64,000 nt of DNA from a bacterium (GTDB lineage Bacteria > Bacillota > Clostridia > Lachnospirales > Lachnospiraceae): contig JAMPFT010000011.1 in the NCBI GenBank assembly GCA_023664305.1, positions 16,128 through 80,127 on the forward strand. The letters are read 5' to 3'. The notes below the pieces were generated by a model that was not told the DNA's origin, did no database searches, and was given only the letters and a program-made list of their open reading frames with translations. Below are positions 25,844-34,581 of the stretch, piece by piece. Positions within the stretch are counted from its first letter, which is position 1, and each line of letters opens with the position of its first letter. Made by a program: the position numbers and the translations under genes.

Positions 25844-25905
25844 AATTTGTGCCTGCACTTTTTGCTGTCAAAAGACGCAGGCTGCGGAAAGGAACGGTTA
25901 TCGGT
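25844..25905 (+). promoter_or_regulatory. Leader element copy A (short form) before the small gene at 25906
   Basis: Begins ATTTGTGCCTGC (25845-25856) and ends GCAGGCTGCGGAAAGG (25877-25892), then 13 bases to the ATG. GCCTGC pairs with GCAGGC. Between them is TTTTTGCTGTCAAAAGAC with a GTC-AAAA-GAC mini-hairpin. It lacks the inner hairpin present in copies B (40005) and C (53261). The shared 3' block includes the purine-rich ribosome-site-like GGAAAGG. Confidence 0.6.
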
Positions 25906-26211
25906 ATGGCATTCGGTTCCATAGAACTTACGACAATTTCAAGGGCACAGGATTATTCGGCAATTAAGCACAATGAAGACAATAAGGCCGTTGCCGATCA
26001 GACAAACGGACAGATCCAGGTGCAGAAAAACGAAGTGCAGAGGACGCGGGAGGTACACAGCAGCGACGATACGCAGTGGCACGACGATAAGCCGGACGCC
26101 CGCAAAAAGGGAAACGGGGAGTATTACGGCGACGGCGGGAAACGCAGAAAGAAACAGGGACAACAACCTGCGGTTGTTAAAGGAAGGGGCGGCTTTGACA
26201 TTAAGATATAG
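25906..26211 (+). CDS. Small basic protein of the fla operon, unknown function
   Basis: A 101-residue hydrophilic protein, 'MAFGSIELTTISRAQDYSAI' at the N-terminus and a Lys/Gly-rich end 'VVKGRGGFDIKI'. No membrane segment or catalytic motif is visible. The N-terminal 'ELTTISRAQDYSAIKHNED' could form a short helix; the rest looks disordered. I do not recognise a characterised family. Start at 25906 is set by the first sensible ATG and by agreement with the spacing seen after the same leader element elsewhere. It lies between sigD and the SwrB-like gene. Confidence 0.6.
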   Translation: MAFGSIELTTISRAQDYSAIKHNEDNKAVADQTNGQIQVQKNEVQRTREVHSSDDTQWHDDKPDARKKGNGEYYGDGGKRRKKQGQQPAVVKGRGGFDIKI

Positions 26212-26244
26212 TGCGGGTAATCGGAAGGTTAAGGCAGATTTGGG

Positions 26245-26973
26245 ATGGAAGCGATAGAAATCATCCTGTTGGTCGCAGGAGGAATTATTTTTATATTAAG
26301 TTTTCTGATACCGGAGAAAAAAAGTACGGCTTCGGGGCGGACAGAAAGCCTGGCCCGGGAGGAAATCTCGGAGCTGGTGAAGCAGGAGATGGAGAGCGTC
26401 CGGAATCATGTGGACGATGTGGTGGAGGAGTCTGTCGCTTACGCCATGGAAAAGACGGAGCGCTCGCTGGAACGGCTTTCCAACGAAAAGATCATGGCGG
26501 TCAACGAATATTCCGATACCGTCCTGGCGGAGATACACAGGAATCACGAGGAAGCGATGTTCCTCTATGATATGCTCAACAGCAAGCATACGAATCTGAA
26601 AAATACGGTTTCCGAGGTAAACCGCACGGTAAAGGAAGCGGAGGAGAAGGTGACAGGCTTTCGGAAGCTTGCGCCGGAGGTCCTTGCGCAGAATGCCGTA
26701 AAGACGGTCGGAAAGGCAGAAGAGGCGGCAGTCCCTTCGGAAGAGCAAAGCCGGAGAAAAGAGAAGCCTGCGGAGAGGATGCCGGAGCCTGAGCTGCAGA
26801 ACGGAGCCGGAGCCCGGCAGGATGCGGGCGCGGGCGGAGGCAACAGCAACGAACGGATCCTGCGGCTACACAGGCAGGGAAAGTCCAAGGTTGCAATTGC
26901 CAGAGAGTTGGGGCTGGGCGTAGGAGAGGTCAAGCTGGTAATCGATCTGTTTCAGAACCAGAGGCAGCTTTGA
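26245..26973 (+). CDS. SwrB-like single-pass membrane protein (DUF6115-type C-terminus)
   Basis: A 242-residue protein: one N-terminal membrane segment (about 3-24, 'AIEIILLVAGGIIFILSFLI'), a coiled coil (about 40-145), a low-complexity linker, and a C-terminal helix-turn-helix-like module 'ERILRLHRQGKSKVAIAREL' ending 'GVGEVKLVIDLFQNQ'. The layout and position (after sigD, before rpsB) match B. subtilis swrB, which activates basal-body maturation. The relation is from architecture and synteny; sequence identity was not measured. The last motif looks like DNA-binding but in this family probably serves protein contacts. Confidence 0.65.
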   Translation: MEAIEIILLVAGGIIFILSFLIPEKKSTASGRTESLAREEISELVKQEMESVRNHVDDVVEESVAYAMEKTERSLERLSNEKIMAVNEYSDTVLAEIHRNHEEAMFLYDMLNSKHTNLKNTVSEVNRTVKEAEEKVTGFRKLAPEVLAQNAVKTVGKAEEAAVPSEEQSRRKEKPAERMPEPELQNGAGARQDAGAGGGNSNERILRLHRQGKSKVAIARELGLGVGEVKLVIDLFQNQRQL

Positions 26974-27016
26974 CTGTTTTGCGCGCAGGGTTGCGGAAAC
27001 GGAAATGAGGAAGTAA

Positions 27017-27874
27017 GTGAAACTGGGATATTATTTGCGAGGGCTCGGAACGGGTATCGTGGTGACGGCCCTGATTATGGGGATGACGGCGGGAAGTCCC
27101 CGGCCGCTGACGGATGCGGAGATCAAAGCGGCAGCGGAGAAGCTGGGCATGGTGGAGATCGACGCGATCAGGCTGTCGGATCTTCAGGGTGCTCCCGATA
27201 ATAAGGAGCCTGCGGAGGACGGGACTGCAGAGCCGGGCGGCGGGGAAGAGGGCCGCGAGGGAAGCGGTGATACAGAATCGGAAGCCGGTGAGTCAGAACC
27301 GGGAAGCGGAGAAGCAGACCGAAACGAAAGCGGTTCCGCAGGGTCGGAAAGCGGCACATCAGAACCGAATGGGGAAGCAGACCGAAACGAAAGCGGTTCC
27401 GTAGAGTCGGAAGGCAATACGTCAGACCCGGACGGGGAAGCAAGTCGAAACGGAAGCGGCTCCGCAGAATCGGGAAGCGGCGCGGCAGAACCGGGAAGCA
27501 ATACGTCAGACCCGGACGGGGAAGCCGACCGAAATGGAAACGGTGCTGCAGAATCGGAAGCCGGTGAGTCAGAACCGGGAAGCAATACATCAGAACCGGG
27601 GAGCGTGGAAGCAAGCCGAAACGAAAGCGGTGCATCAGAGCCGGACGGAGAAGCAGACTCGGAGGAGCATGTTACGGTTACCGTCCGATCCGGCGCAGGA
27701 TCCCTTGAGATCTGCAACCGGCTGAAGGAGGCGGGTCTGATCGAGGATGCGCGGGCGTTTGATCAGTACCTGATCGATCAGGGATACTCCAAAAGGATCA
27801 GCGTTGGCACCTACAGTATCCCGGTCGGCGCGGATTGGGAGAAAATTGCCAAAATAATTACAAAATCCAGATAA
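27017..27874 (+). CDS. Membrane-anchored protein with MltG-like N-terminal module and acidic repeat stalk
   Basis: A 285-residue protein with an N-terminal membrane anchor ('GTGIVVTALIMGMTAG', about residues 11-26), a long Glu/Ser/Gly/Asp/Asn repeat stalk (about 70-215), and a C-terminal module 'VTVTVRSGAGSLEICNRLKE' ... 'ISVGTYSIPVGADWEKIAKI' (about 218-285). That module resembles the LysM-like N-terminal domain of endolytic transglycosylase MltG/YceG. The catalytic domain of MltG is absent, so enzymatic activity is unlikely; cell-wall binding is a plausible guess. Start is a GTG at 27017 with GAGGAAG upstream. It closes the fla/che transcription unit. Confidence 0.6.
   Translation: MKLGYYLRGLGTGIVVTALIMGMTAGSPRPLTDAEIKAAAEKLGMVEIDAIRLSDLQGAPDNKEPAEDGTAEPGGGEEGREGSGDTESEAGESEPGSGEADRNESGSAGSESGTSEPNGEADRNESGSVESEGNTSDPDGEASRNGSGSAESGSGAAEPGSNTSDPDGEADRNGNGAAESEAGESEPGSNTSEPGSVEASRNESGASEPDGEADSEEHVTVTVRSGAGSLEICNRLKEAGLIEDARAFDQYLIDQGYSKRISVGTYSIPVGADWEKIAKIITKSR
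27225..27660 (+). repeat. Acidic Ser/Gly/Glu repeat tract in the stalk gene
   Basis: Imperfect repeats built on GAAGCAGACCGAAACG-like and GGAAGCGG/TCAGAACCGG-like units, encoding runs such as GEADRNESGS and SEPGS. Unit boundaries drift. It encodes an extended, highly acidic, probably disordered spacer and is likely to vary in length between strains. Confidence 0.8.
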
Positions 27875-27881
27875 ATGTCAG

Positions 27882-27907
27882 GGGAGCCCCTTGCAAGGCG
27901 GGCTCCC
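27882..27907 (+). terminator. Hairpin at the end of the fla/che unit
   Basis: GGGAGCCC (27882-27889) pairs fully with GGGCTCCC (27900-27907). The loop includes CTTGCAAG. Only TTGTG follows rather than a T-run, so termination strength is uncertain. It overlaps the -35 of the rpsB promoter. Confidence 0.5.
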
Positions 27908-27919
27908 TTGTGTTATAAT
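27891..27919 (+). promoter_or_regulatory. Housekeeping promoter of rpsB-tsf
   Basis: TTGCAA (27891-27896), 17-base spacer, TATAAT (27914-27919). It leaves a leader of about 135 bases before rpsB, long enough to hold an autoregulatory S2 leader; I could not identify a specific known fold. The rpsB ribosome site GGAGG is at about 28051-28055. Confidence 0.75.
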
Positions 27920-28062
27920 CCAAATGTTGTGACTAAAAATCACGCTTTCCGATTTGCCGGCGGTGCCTGTGGAAACAGAGAGAGACGGCAGAGCAAACCG
28001 CAGTTTGGACGCGGCTGCGGCAGAAAAGGAGAAGCGGAAGAAAAACCGACGGAGGTAGAAAA

Positions 28063-28821
28063 ATGAGCGTTATTTCCATGAAACAGTTACTTGAAGCAGG
28101 TGTTCATTTCGGACATCAGACCAGAAGATGGAACCCTAAGATGGCTCCGTATATCTTCACCGAGAGAAACGGTATCCACATTATCGATCTGCAGAAATCT
28201 GTGGGCAAGGTTGACGAGGCGTACAGAGCAATCTCCGAGATCGCTGCGCAGGGCGGAACGATCCTGTTTGTGGGAACCAAGAAGCAGGCGCAGGACGCGG
28301 TGAAGACCGAGGCGGAGCGCTGCGGTATGTATTATGTAAACGAAAGATGGCTGGGCGGCATGCTCACAAACTTCAAGACGATCCAGTCCCGTATCGCGAG
28401 ACTGCGCGCCATCGAGAGAATGTCCGAGGACGGAACCTTTGACGTGCTCCCCAAGAAGGAAGTGATCGCGCTGAGGAAAGAGTGGGAGAAGCTGGAGAAG
28501 AATCTGGGCGGTATCAAGAACATGACCAGAGTTCCCGACGCGATCTTTGTGGTGGATCCCAAGAAGGAGAGAATCTGTGTTCAGGAGGCGCACTCTCTCG
28601 GAATTACACTGATCGGCATCGGCGATACAAACTGTGATCCGGAGGAGCTTGACTATATCATCCCCGGAAACGACGACGCGATCAGAGCCGTCAAGCTGAT
28701 CGTTTCCAAGATGGCAGACGCCGTGATCGAGGCAAACCAGGGCGAGGCCGTTTATACGGAGGAAGCCGCTGCACCTGTTGAGGAAGCAACGGATATCGAA
28801 GAAGTAGCGGACGCAGAGTAA
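28063..28821 (+). CDS. rpsB: 30S ribosomal protein S2
   Basis: A small-subunit protein needed for S1 binding and initiation. The 252 residues start '[20 protein letters not shown]' and contain '[20 protein letters not shown]', '[16 protein letters not shown]' and '[20 protein letters not shown]', all S2 hallmarks. The C-terminus has the normal acidic extension. It is followed 19 bases later by tsf. Synteny sigD-swrB-rpsB-tsf is as in B. subtilis. Confidence 0.98.
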   Translation: MSVISMKQLLEAGVHFGHQTRRWNPKMAPYIFTERNGIHIIDLQKSVGKVDEAYRAISEIAAQGGTILFVGTKKQAQDAVKTEAERCGMYYVNERWLGGMLTNFKTIQSRIARLRAIERMSEDGTFDVLPKKEVIALRKEWEKLEKNLGGIKNMTRVPDAIFVVDPKKERICVQEAHSLGITLIGIGDTNCDPEELDYIIPGNDDAIRAVKLIVSKMADAVIEANQGEAVYTEEAAAPVEEATDIEEVADAE

Positions 28822-28840
28822 GGACAGGAGGAGATTTGAG

Positions 28841-29779
28841 ATGGCAGAAGTTACCGCATCCATGGTAAAAGAGCTGCGCGAGATGACCGGCGCAGGCATG
28901 ATGGATTGTAAAAAGGCATTGAACGAGACAAACGGAAATATGGACGAGGCCGTTGAGTTTTTGAGAAAGAACGGACAGGCCAAGGCGGAGAAGAAGGCAA
29001 GCAGAATTGCGGCTGAAGGTCTTTGCCGGATTGCGTCCAGGGGCGATAATGTGGCGGCTGTGGTGGAGGTGAACTCCGAGACAGACTTTGTGGCGAAGAA
29101 CGAGACGTTCCAGCAGTTCGTAGAGGCTGTCGCAAAGCAGGCGGTAAATTCCGACGCGTCCGATCTGGAGGCGTTTCTGGCGGAGAACTGGATCGAGGAC
29201 GGCTCCAAGACCGTGAAGGACGCTTTGGTTGACAAGATTGCCGTGATCGGTGAGAAGCTGAGTATCAGGAGATTTGAAAAGGTAGAGGAGAAAGAAGGCT
29301 GCGTTGTGACTTACGTTCACGGCGGCGGACGGATCGGCGTGATTGTTGACGCGAAGACGGACGTTGTGAACGACGCGGTGAAGGAAGCGCTGACCAATCT
29401 GGCAATGCAGGTGGCCGCTTTGTACCCCAGGTATGTGGCTACCTCCGATGTGTCCGAGGAGTACAAGGCGCATGAGAAGGAAATCATTGCCGCTCAGATT
29501 GCGCAGGATCCCAAGATGGAAGGGAAGCCTGAAAAGGTGATCGAGGGCGCGATCATGGGCCGTCTGAACAAGGAGCTGAAGGAAGTCTGTCTGCTGGAGC
29601 AGATCTATGTGAAGGCGGAGGACGGCAAGCAGACCGTGGCGGGGTATCTGGCACAGGTCGCAAAGGAAAACAACGCAAAGATCAGCATCAACCGCTTTGT
29701 GCGCTATGAGACCGGCGAAGGTCTGGAAAAGAAGCAGGAGGACTTTGCCGCCGAGGTTGCCGCGCAGATGAACGCGTAA
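28841..29779 (+). CDS. tsf: Elongation factor Ts
   Basis: EF-Ts releases GDP from EF-Tu. The 312-residue product starts with the UBA-like domain 'ASMVKELREMTGAGMMDCKK' and has the core 'VVEVNSETDFVAKNETFQQF' with 'LAMQVAALYPRYV'. GACAGGAGGAG precedes the ATG. It ends the rpsB-tsf unit. Confidence 0.98.
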   Translation: MAEVTASMVKELREMTGAGMMDCKKALNETNGNMDEAVEFLRKNGQAKAEKKASRIAAEGLCRIASRGDNVAAVVEVNSETDFVAKNETFQQFVEAVAKQAVNSDASDLEAFLAENWIEDGSKTVKDALVDKIAVIGEKLSIRRFEKVEEKEGCVVTYVHGGGRIGVIVDAKTDVVNDAVKEALTNLAMQVAALYPRYVATSDVSEEYKAHEKEIIAAQIAQDPKMEGKPEKVIEGAIMGRLNKELKEVCLLEQIYVKAEDGKQTVAGYLAQVAKENNAKISINRFVRYETGEGLEKKQEDFAAEVAAQMNA

Positions 29780-29805
29780 ACAGGTCCCGTATTAAAAATA
29801 AGCGT

Positions 29806-29842
29806 AAAGGCAGGAGCTCTGAAAGCCTTTTGACCGTTTTTT
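29806..29842 (+). terminator. Possible terminator after tsf
   Basis: AAAGGC (29806-29811) can pair with GCCTTT (29825-29830) and a T6 run lies at 29837-29842. The stem is short and the T-run is seven bases away, so support is modest. AGGAGC (29812-29817) could also pair with GCTCCT further on. The rest of the gap to 29975 shows only an AT-rich stretch with no clear promoter. Confidence 0.35.
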
Positions 29843-29975
29843 CGGCGGACAGGAGGATTTCGGGGCTCCTTTTACACTGTCGGGCGATAAAAGAGTAGCG
29901 CTGTGGAATAAATTGTGATAAAATCAAAACAATGAGAAAATTGCAGGGAATACGACGGTATAAAGGAGGCGCTTC

Positions 29976-32900
29976 ATGAATACGACCCGGAAAACCTGGC
30001 AGCATGTGTTATACATATTGCTCTTATTTGCGGTGATTACCGTGCTGTTTCGGTGGTATTCGGTTTCCAATAAACGGCAGATCGAGGAGCGGAACTTAAA
30101 TTACGCCATGGACTCCGCCAGCCAGACCGCGCAGAGGATCGGCGGCGAATTTACCAACGCCGGGCGGCGCGTGAACAATTACGCTTACTTTCTGAGCGTG
30201 GGAGTGAGCGTGTCCAGAATCGACGCGGATATGTTGAAGGAGTTGGAAAGGAATGTGGACTTTGATTCCATACGCTTTATCAATGAGGCGGGAGAAAATC
30301 TGACCTCCGACGGGACGGTATCGAGCAGCGCGGACAGAGACTATTTCAGCGCCGGAATGCGGGGAGAGAGCGGCTGCAGCATGGTGCTCAACTCCCGGAT
30401 CACCGGGAAAACCACCATGGTCTTTTATGCCCCGGTGTGGGAAGGGGACAGAGTGGGCGGAGTCCTGCTGGGCCTGTATCTTGCGGAGGATTATCTTCAG
30501 GAGATGCTGGAGACCAGTTATTTCGGGGAGGCGGCAGGAGTTTACCTGTGTACCGGGGGCGGGGACGTTATCGCCTTCGCAGACGGGGAAAAGACGGACG
30601 GGCTGCTTCCGGACGCGCTGCGGGACGCGGGGGTGATCGATGAAGAGACTGCGGAAGAGGTCTGGAAGGTATTTCGGGGCGAGACGGAAGGGAAGGGATT
30701 CCTCTGCGGCTCGGGCTGTCTGACGGACAATCTGTGTGCGCTTCGCGTGCCGGGCACGGAGTATATTCTGGTCCAGACCTTTCCCAAGGATGTGACGCAG
30801 CGGATGATCCGGGAGGCAAACCGCACCGGAATGATTCTGCAGGCCGTGTTGATCGTTCTGTTTGCCGCGTACATTCTGTTCCTGCTGCTCCGCAGCAGAC
30901 GGCTGGAGAAGGAAAACCGGGAAATGGGATATGTGATCAGCGGTGTGAGCACGCTGTTTACCCGCTTTATGATGGCGGATCTGGAAGAGGGTACTTACCG
31001 GTATCTGGCGGGAACGGCGCCGGAGAAGGGAAAGCTGGAGACAAGCGGCAGATATGAGGATTATATCGAATATCTGTGCTCTGTCCTGAAGGACGGGGAG
31101 GAGAGGGAAAGACTTTCCGGACAGCTTGAGCAGGACGCCGTGGCAGAAGAACTGGGAGACGGCGGCGCGATCCAGTACGAGCTTCAGTCTGAGCGGGACG
31201 GCAGACGGATGTGGGAGCATATCAATATTATCTGTCTGGAATGTAAAGACGGCAGGGCGCGCAAGATTCTCTTCCTCCGCCAGAACGTCACCGCGCTGAA
31301 GGAAAAGGAGCTGAAGACGCAGGATGTCATAAACACGGCAAACCGGAAGGAGCGTCAGTACCGCATTGCGATCACCTCTGCCGCGTTTGGCACATTTGAA
31401 TTTAATCTCACCAGGGACCTGGTGGAGCAGGACGTTCTCTGCACTGTCGGCGGGAAGCAGATTTCCCTGCTGGAGAGGGCCGGGCTGTCCGCGCCCTGCC
31501 CGGCGTCTCTGTGCTTTGAGAAGTGGAAGATGTTTATCCTGAAGGAATCCGTGGAGGATTATGAGGCGGCGGTTTGTACGGGAAATCTGGAACGGCGCTT
31601 TGAGCAGGGCGAGGCCGAGGTTACGGCGGATTACTGGGTCGGACTGTCCGACGGGCGGCAGATGTGCGTCCGCCAGTCCTATATCATGACCCGGGACGAG
31701 CAGACAGGGGATATCATGGTCATGGTGGTATCCAGGGATATCACGGCGCAGGTCCGGAAGCAGCGCGAGCAGACGCAGGCGCTGCAGGACGCCCTGATGC
31801 AGGCGCAGCGCGCCAACAGCGCAAAGACGACCTTCCTCTCCAATATGTCCCACGATATCCGCACCCCGATGAACGCGATTATTGGGTTTACCACGATTGC
31901 GGTCAGCCATATCGACAACAGGTCGCAGGTGCTGGAATGCCTGCAGAAGGTGCTTTCCTCCAGCAATCATCTGCTCAGTCTGATCAACGATATCCTGGAT
32001 ATGAGCCGGATCGAGAGCGGAAAGCTTCAGATCAAGGAGCAGGAGTGCAATATCTCCAACCTGACCCACAATCTGGTCAATATCATTCAGCCCCAGGTAA
32101 AGGCCAAGCAGCTGGATTTGTTCATCGATACCTTTGGCGTCGCGAACGAGGACGTGATTGCCGACCCGTTAAAGCTAAGCCAGGTTTTTGTCAATCTGCT
32201 GAGCAACGCCGTAAAGTATACTCCGGCGGGCGGAACCGTGAGCTTTCGGATCGAACAGCAGGCCACCTTCCACCGCGGCTACGGGGACTATGTGTTTATC
32301 GTCAGGGATAACGGCATCGGCATGACGCCGGACTTTGTGGAGCATATTTTTGAGCCCTTCGAGCGGGAGGAAAGCACCACCCGGACGGGAATTGAGGGAA
32401 CCGGACTGGGGATGGCCATCACGAAAAACATTGTGGAAATGATGGGCGGTACGATCAGCGTCCAAAGCGTAAAAGGCAAGGGCAGCGAGTTTCGGGTAGA
32501 GCTGAGTCTGAAGCTTCAGGATGTGGAGAAGGACACGGCCGGGATCAAAGAACTGGCGGGACTGCGGACGCTCGTGGTGGATGACGACTGCGACAGCTGC
32601 GAGAGCGTGACGAGGATGCTTTTACAGCTGGGACTGCGCTCGGAGTGGACGATCTCCGGCAGAGAGGCCGTCCACCGGGCAAAGGGCGCCTGTCAGGAGG
32701 GGGATCCGTATCACACCTACATTATCGACTGGCAGATGCCGGAGATGAGCGGGATCGAGACGGCAAGACGGATCCGCGCCGCCGTCGGCCCGGAGATGCC
32801 GATCATCATTCTCACCGCCTATGACTGGACGGATATCGAGGAGGAAGCCATGCAGGCAGGCGTCACCGCATTCTGCGCGAAACCGCTGTTTATGTCGGAT

Positions 32901-33356
32901 TTAAAGTCGGTTTTGCTGTCTGCCAACGATCTGGCGGAAAAGAAGGAAGAGGTTCCGTGGACGAAGGCAGATTTCGGCGGCAAACGGATTCTGCTGGTGG
33001 AGGATATCGAGCTGAACCGTGAGATTGCGGAGGTCATACTGGAGGAGAGCGGATTTGTGGTGGAAACCGCGCCGGACGGCAGCGACGCGGTAGAGATGGT
33101 CAGCAGGTCGGCGGAAGGGTATTACGACGCCATACTGATGGATGTGCAGATGCCGATTATGGACGGCTATGAGGCCACGCGCACCATACGCGCCCTGCCC
33201 AGGAAGGACGTGGAGAAGCTTCCGATTATCGCCATGACGGCTAACGCCATGGAGGAGGACAAGGAGACGGCCCTGAAAAACGGCATGGATGCGCATATCT
33301 CCAAGCCTCTTGAGATCGATCTGTTTTTGAGTATATTGGGCAAATATTTGTCCTGA
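29976..33356 (+). CDS. Hybrid sensor histidine kinase with two receiver domains
   Basis: A 1126-residue membrane kinase. Order: membrane segment (about 9-27), an extracellular Cache-like sensor domain (about 30-280), second membrane segment (about 285-307), PAS-like and connector regions (about 320-600), HisKA with phospho-His 626 ('NMSHDIRTPMNAIIGF'), ATPase domain ('LLSNAVKYTPAGG', 'RDNGIGMTPDF', 'GTGLGMAITKNI'), a first receiver (about 860-980; Asp in 'YIIDWQMPEMSG') and a second receiver (about 1005-1124; Asp in 'AILMDVQMPIMDG'). The ATG at 29976 has AAAGGAGGCG upstream. The signal is unknown. It feeds the REC-Hpt gene 103 bases downstream. Confidence 0.92.
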   Translation: MNTTRKTWQHVLYILLLFAVITVLFRWYSVSNKRQIEERNLNYAMDSASQTAQRIGGEFTNAGRRVNNYAYFLSVGVSVSRIDADMLKELERNVDFDSIRFINEAGENLTSDGTVSSSADRDYFSAGMRGESGCSMVLNSRITGKTTMVFYAPVWEGDRVGGVLLGLYLAEDYLQEMLETSYFGEAAGVYLCTGGGDVIAFADGEKTDGLLPDALRDAGVIDEETAEEVWKVFRGETEGKGFLCGSGCLTDNLCALRVPGTEYILVQTFPKDVTQRMIREANRTGMILQAVLIVLFAAYILFLLLRSRRLEKENREMGYVISGVSTLFTRFMMADLEEGTYRYLAGTAPEKGKLETSGRYEDYIEYLCSVLKDGEERERLSGQLEQDAVAEELGDGGAIQYELQSERDGRRMWEHINIICLECKDGRARKILFLRQNVTALKEKELKTQDVINTANRKERQYRIAITSAAFGTFEFNLTRDLVEQDVLCTVGGKQISLLERAGLSAPCPASLCFEKWKMFILKESVEDYEAAVCTGNLERRFEQGEAEVTADYWVGLSDGRQMCVRQSYIMTRDEQTGDIMVMVVSRDITAQVRKQREQTQALQDALMQAQRANSAKTTFLSNMSHDIRTPMNAIIGFTTIAVSHIDNRSQVLECLQKVLSSSNHLLSLINDILDMSRIESGKLQIKEQECNISNLTHNLVNIIQPQVKAKQLDLFIDTFGVANEDVIADPLKLSQVFVNLLSNAVKYTPAGGTVSFRIEQQATFHRGYGDYVFIVRDNGIGMTPDFVEHIFEPFEREESTTRTGIEGTGLGMAITKNIVEMMGGTISVQSVKGKGSEFRVELSLKLQDVEKDTAGIKELAGLRTLVVDDDCDSCESVTRMLLQLGLRSEWTISGREAVHRAKGACQEGDPYHTYIIDWQMPEMSGIETARRIRAAVGPEMPIIILTAYDWTDIEEEAMQAGVTAFCAKPLFMSDLKSVLLSANDLAEKKEEVPWTKADFGGKRILLVEDIELNREIAEVILEESGFVVETAPDGSDAVEMVSRSAEGYYDAILMDVQMPIMDGYEATRTIRALPRKDVEKLPIIAMTANAMEEDKETALKNGMDAHISKPLEIDLFLSILGKYLS

Positions 33357-33459
33357 CCGCAGGAAAGTCAGTCGGTGTAGACAAATTTTGTGAAAACTGG
33401 TAACATATAAATGAAGGTGTAAAGAACCGGATCGTGCTGTCCGGAAACGGAGAACAATT

Positions 33460-34575
33460 ATGGGGGAAATCTACAGGGCTCTGTTGGTAGATGACAATCT
33501 GATCAACAGAGAGATGGCGGCGGCCATGCTGGAGAGCTACGGCTTTCGGGTGACGGAGGCGTCCGGCGGGGCCGAGGCCGTAAAGCTGGCAAAGCAGACA
33601 AGGTTTCATATCATTTTCATGGATCACAGAATGCCGGGGATAGACGGCGTGGAGGCGGCGCGAATGATCCGAAGGGAATGCGGCGGGAACGGGAAAGCGC
33701 CGGTGATCGTGGCGCTGACGGCGGATGCTCCCGGGGAGCAGAGAGACCGCTTTCTGCAGGAAGGCTTTCAGGATATTCTCCAAAAGCCGTTGGAAAGGGA
33801 GGCGCTGGAGGCGGCGCTGGGCAGATGGAGCCGGGAAAGCGGCCGGGAAGGAGAACATGACGGGGAGAGCGGCGCAGCCGGGACGGACCCGGGAAAAAGC
33901 TTTGGCACCCTGAAGGAGGCTGAGGCGGCGCAGACTGCCGGGAATACGGGGGAACAGATGGAAGATATTCATATAAGCGGGATAGAGATTGCGGAAGCAA
34001 AAAAACACCACACCGGCGGGGCGGAGGCCTACGCGGAGCTTTTGCGGCTCTATTGTATGGACGGACGGCGGAAGCTGGAGCTTTTGGTGAGCCTGCTGAA
34101 GAACAGGGATTATGCAAATTACGGGGTCGAGGTACACGGCTTGAAGAGCGCTTCGGCCAATATCGGGGCGATGGAGGTGTCCGCCCGCGCCAGGGAACAG
34201 GAGGAGGCGGCAAAGCGGAAGGATACCGCTTTTATCGCCGGACATTCCAAGGCGTTTCTGGAAAGCTATGCAGGACAGCTGCGGCAGATAGAGCGTTTTC
34301 TGGAGGAGCGGGACAAAGGAGCGCAAAAAACCCTGAAGGGAGCCCGCCTTGAGAGGGAAGAGATCCTGCGTCGGGTCAGGGAGGCTTTGGAGCATCTGGA
34401 AAATTTCCGTTCCAGGGAGAGCGCAAAGTGTATAGACGATCTCTTAGGGCATGAGACGGAAAGCTCTGTGGAAGAAAAACTGAAAGAAATAAAAAAGCTG
34501 CTGGCCATGTATGAGGACGACGACGCGGAGGAGCTTTTGCGCGAGTTGTCAAAACGGCTGGAAAAGGAGGACTGA
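33460..34575 (+). CDS. Receiver-Hpt phosphorelay protein
   Basis: A 371-residue cytoplasmic protein with an N-terminal receiver (about 4-122; 'LLVDDNLINREMAAAMLESY', Asp in 'IIFMDHRMPGIDG', Lys in 'QDILQKPLE') and a histidine phosphotransfer domain (about 170-270) with the phospho-His at 226 in 'VHGLKSASANIGAME'. A helical C-terminal part follows. It is a shuttle between the hybrid kinase and the regulator gene six bases downstream. The order kinase, REC-Hpt, REC is a complete phosphorelay. Confidence 0.88.
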   Translation: MGEIYRALLVDDNLINREMAAAMLESYGFRVTEASGGAEAVKLAKQTRFHIIFMDHRMPGIDGVEAARMIRRECGGNGKAPVIVALTADAPGEQRDRFLQEGFQDILQKPLEREALEAALGRWSRESGREGEHDGESGAAGTDPGKSFGTLKEAEAAQTAGNTGEQMEDIHISGIEIAEAKKHHTGGAEAYAELLRLYCMDGRRKLELLVSLLKNRDYANYGVEVHGLKSASANIGAMEVSARAREQEEAAKRKDTAFIAGHSKAFLESYAGQLRQIERFLEERDKGAQKTLKGARLEREEILRRVREALEHLENFRSRESAKCIDDLLGHETESSVEEKLKEIKKLLAMYEDDDAEELLRELSKRLEKED

Positions 34576-34581
34576 CGGGCG

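Noticed and set aside
30096-32069. Long antisense open frame opposite the hybrid kinase (and others like it across the window)
   Set aside because: GC-rich coding strands give long antisense frames; these lack ribosome sites and recognisable domains.
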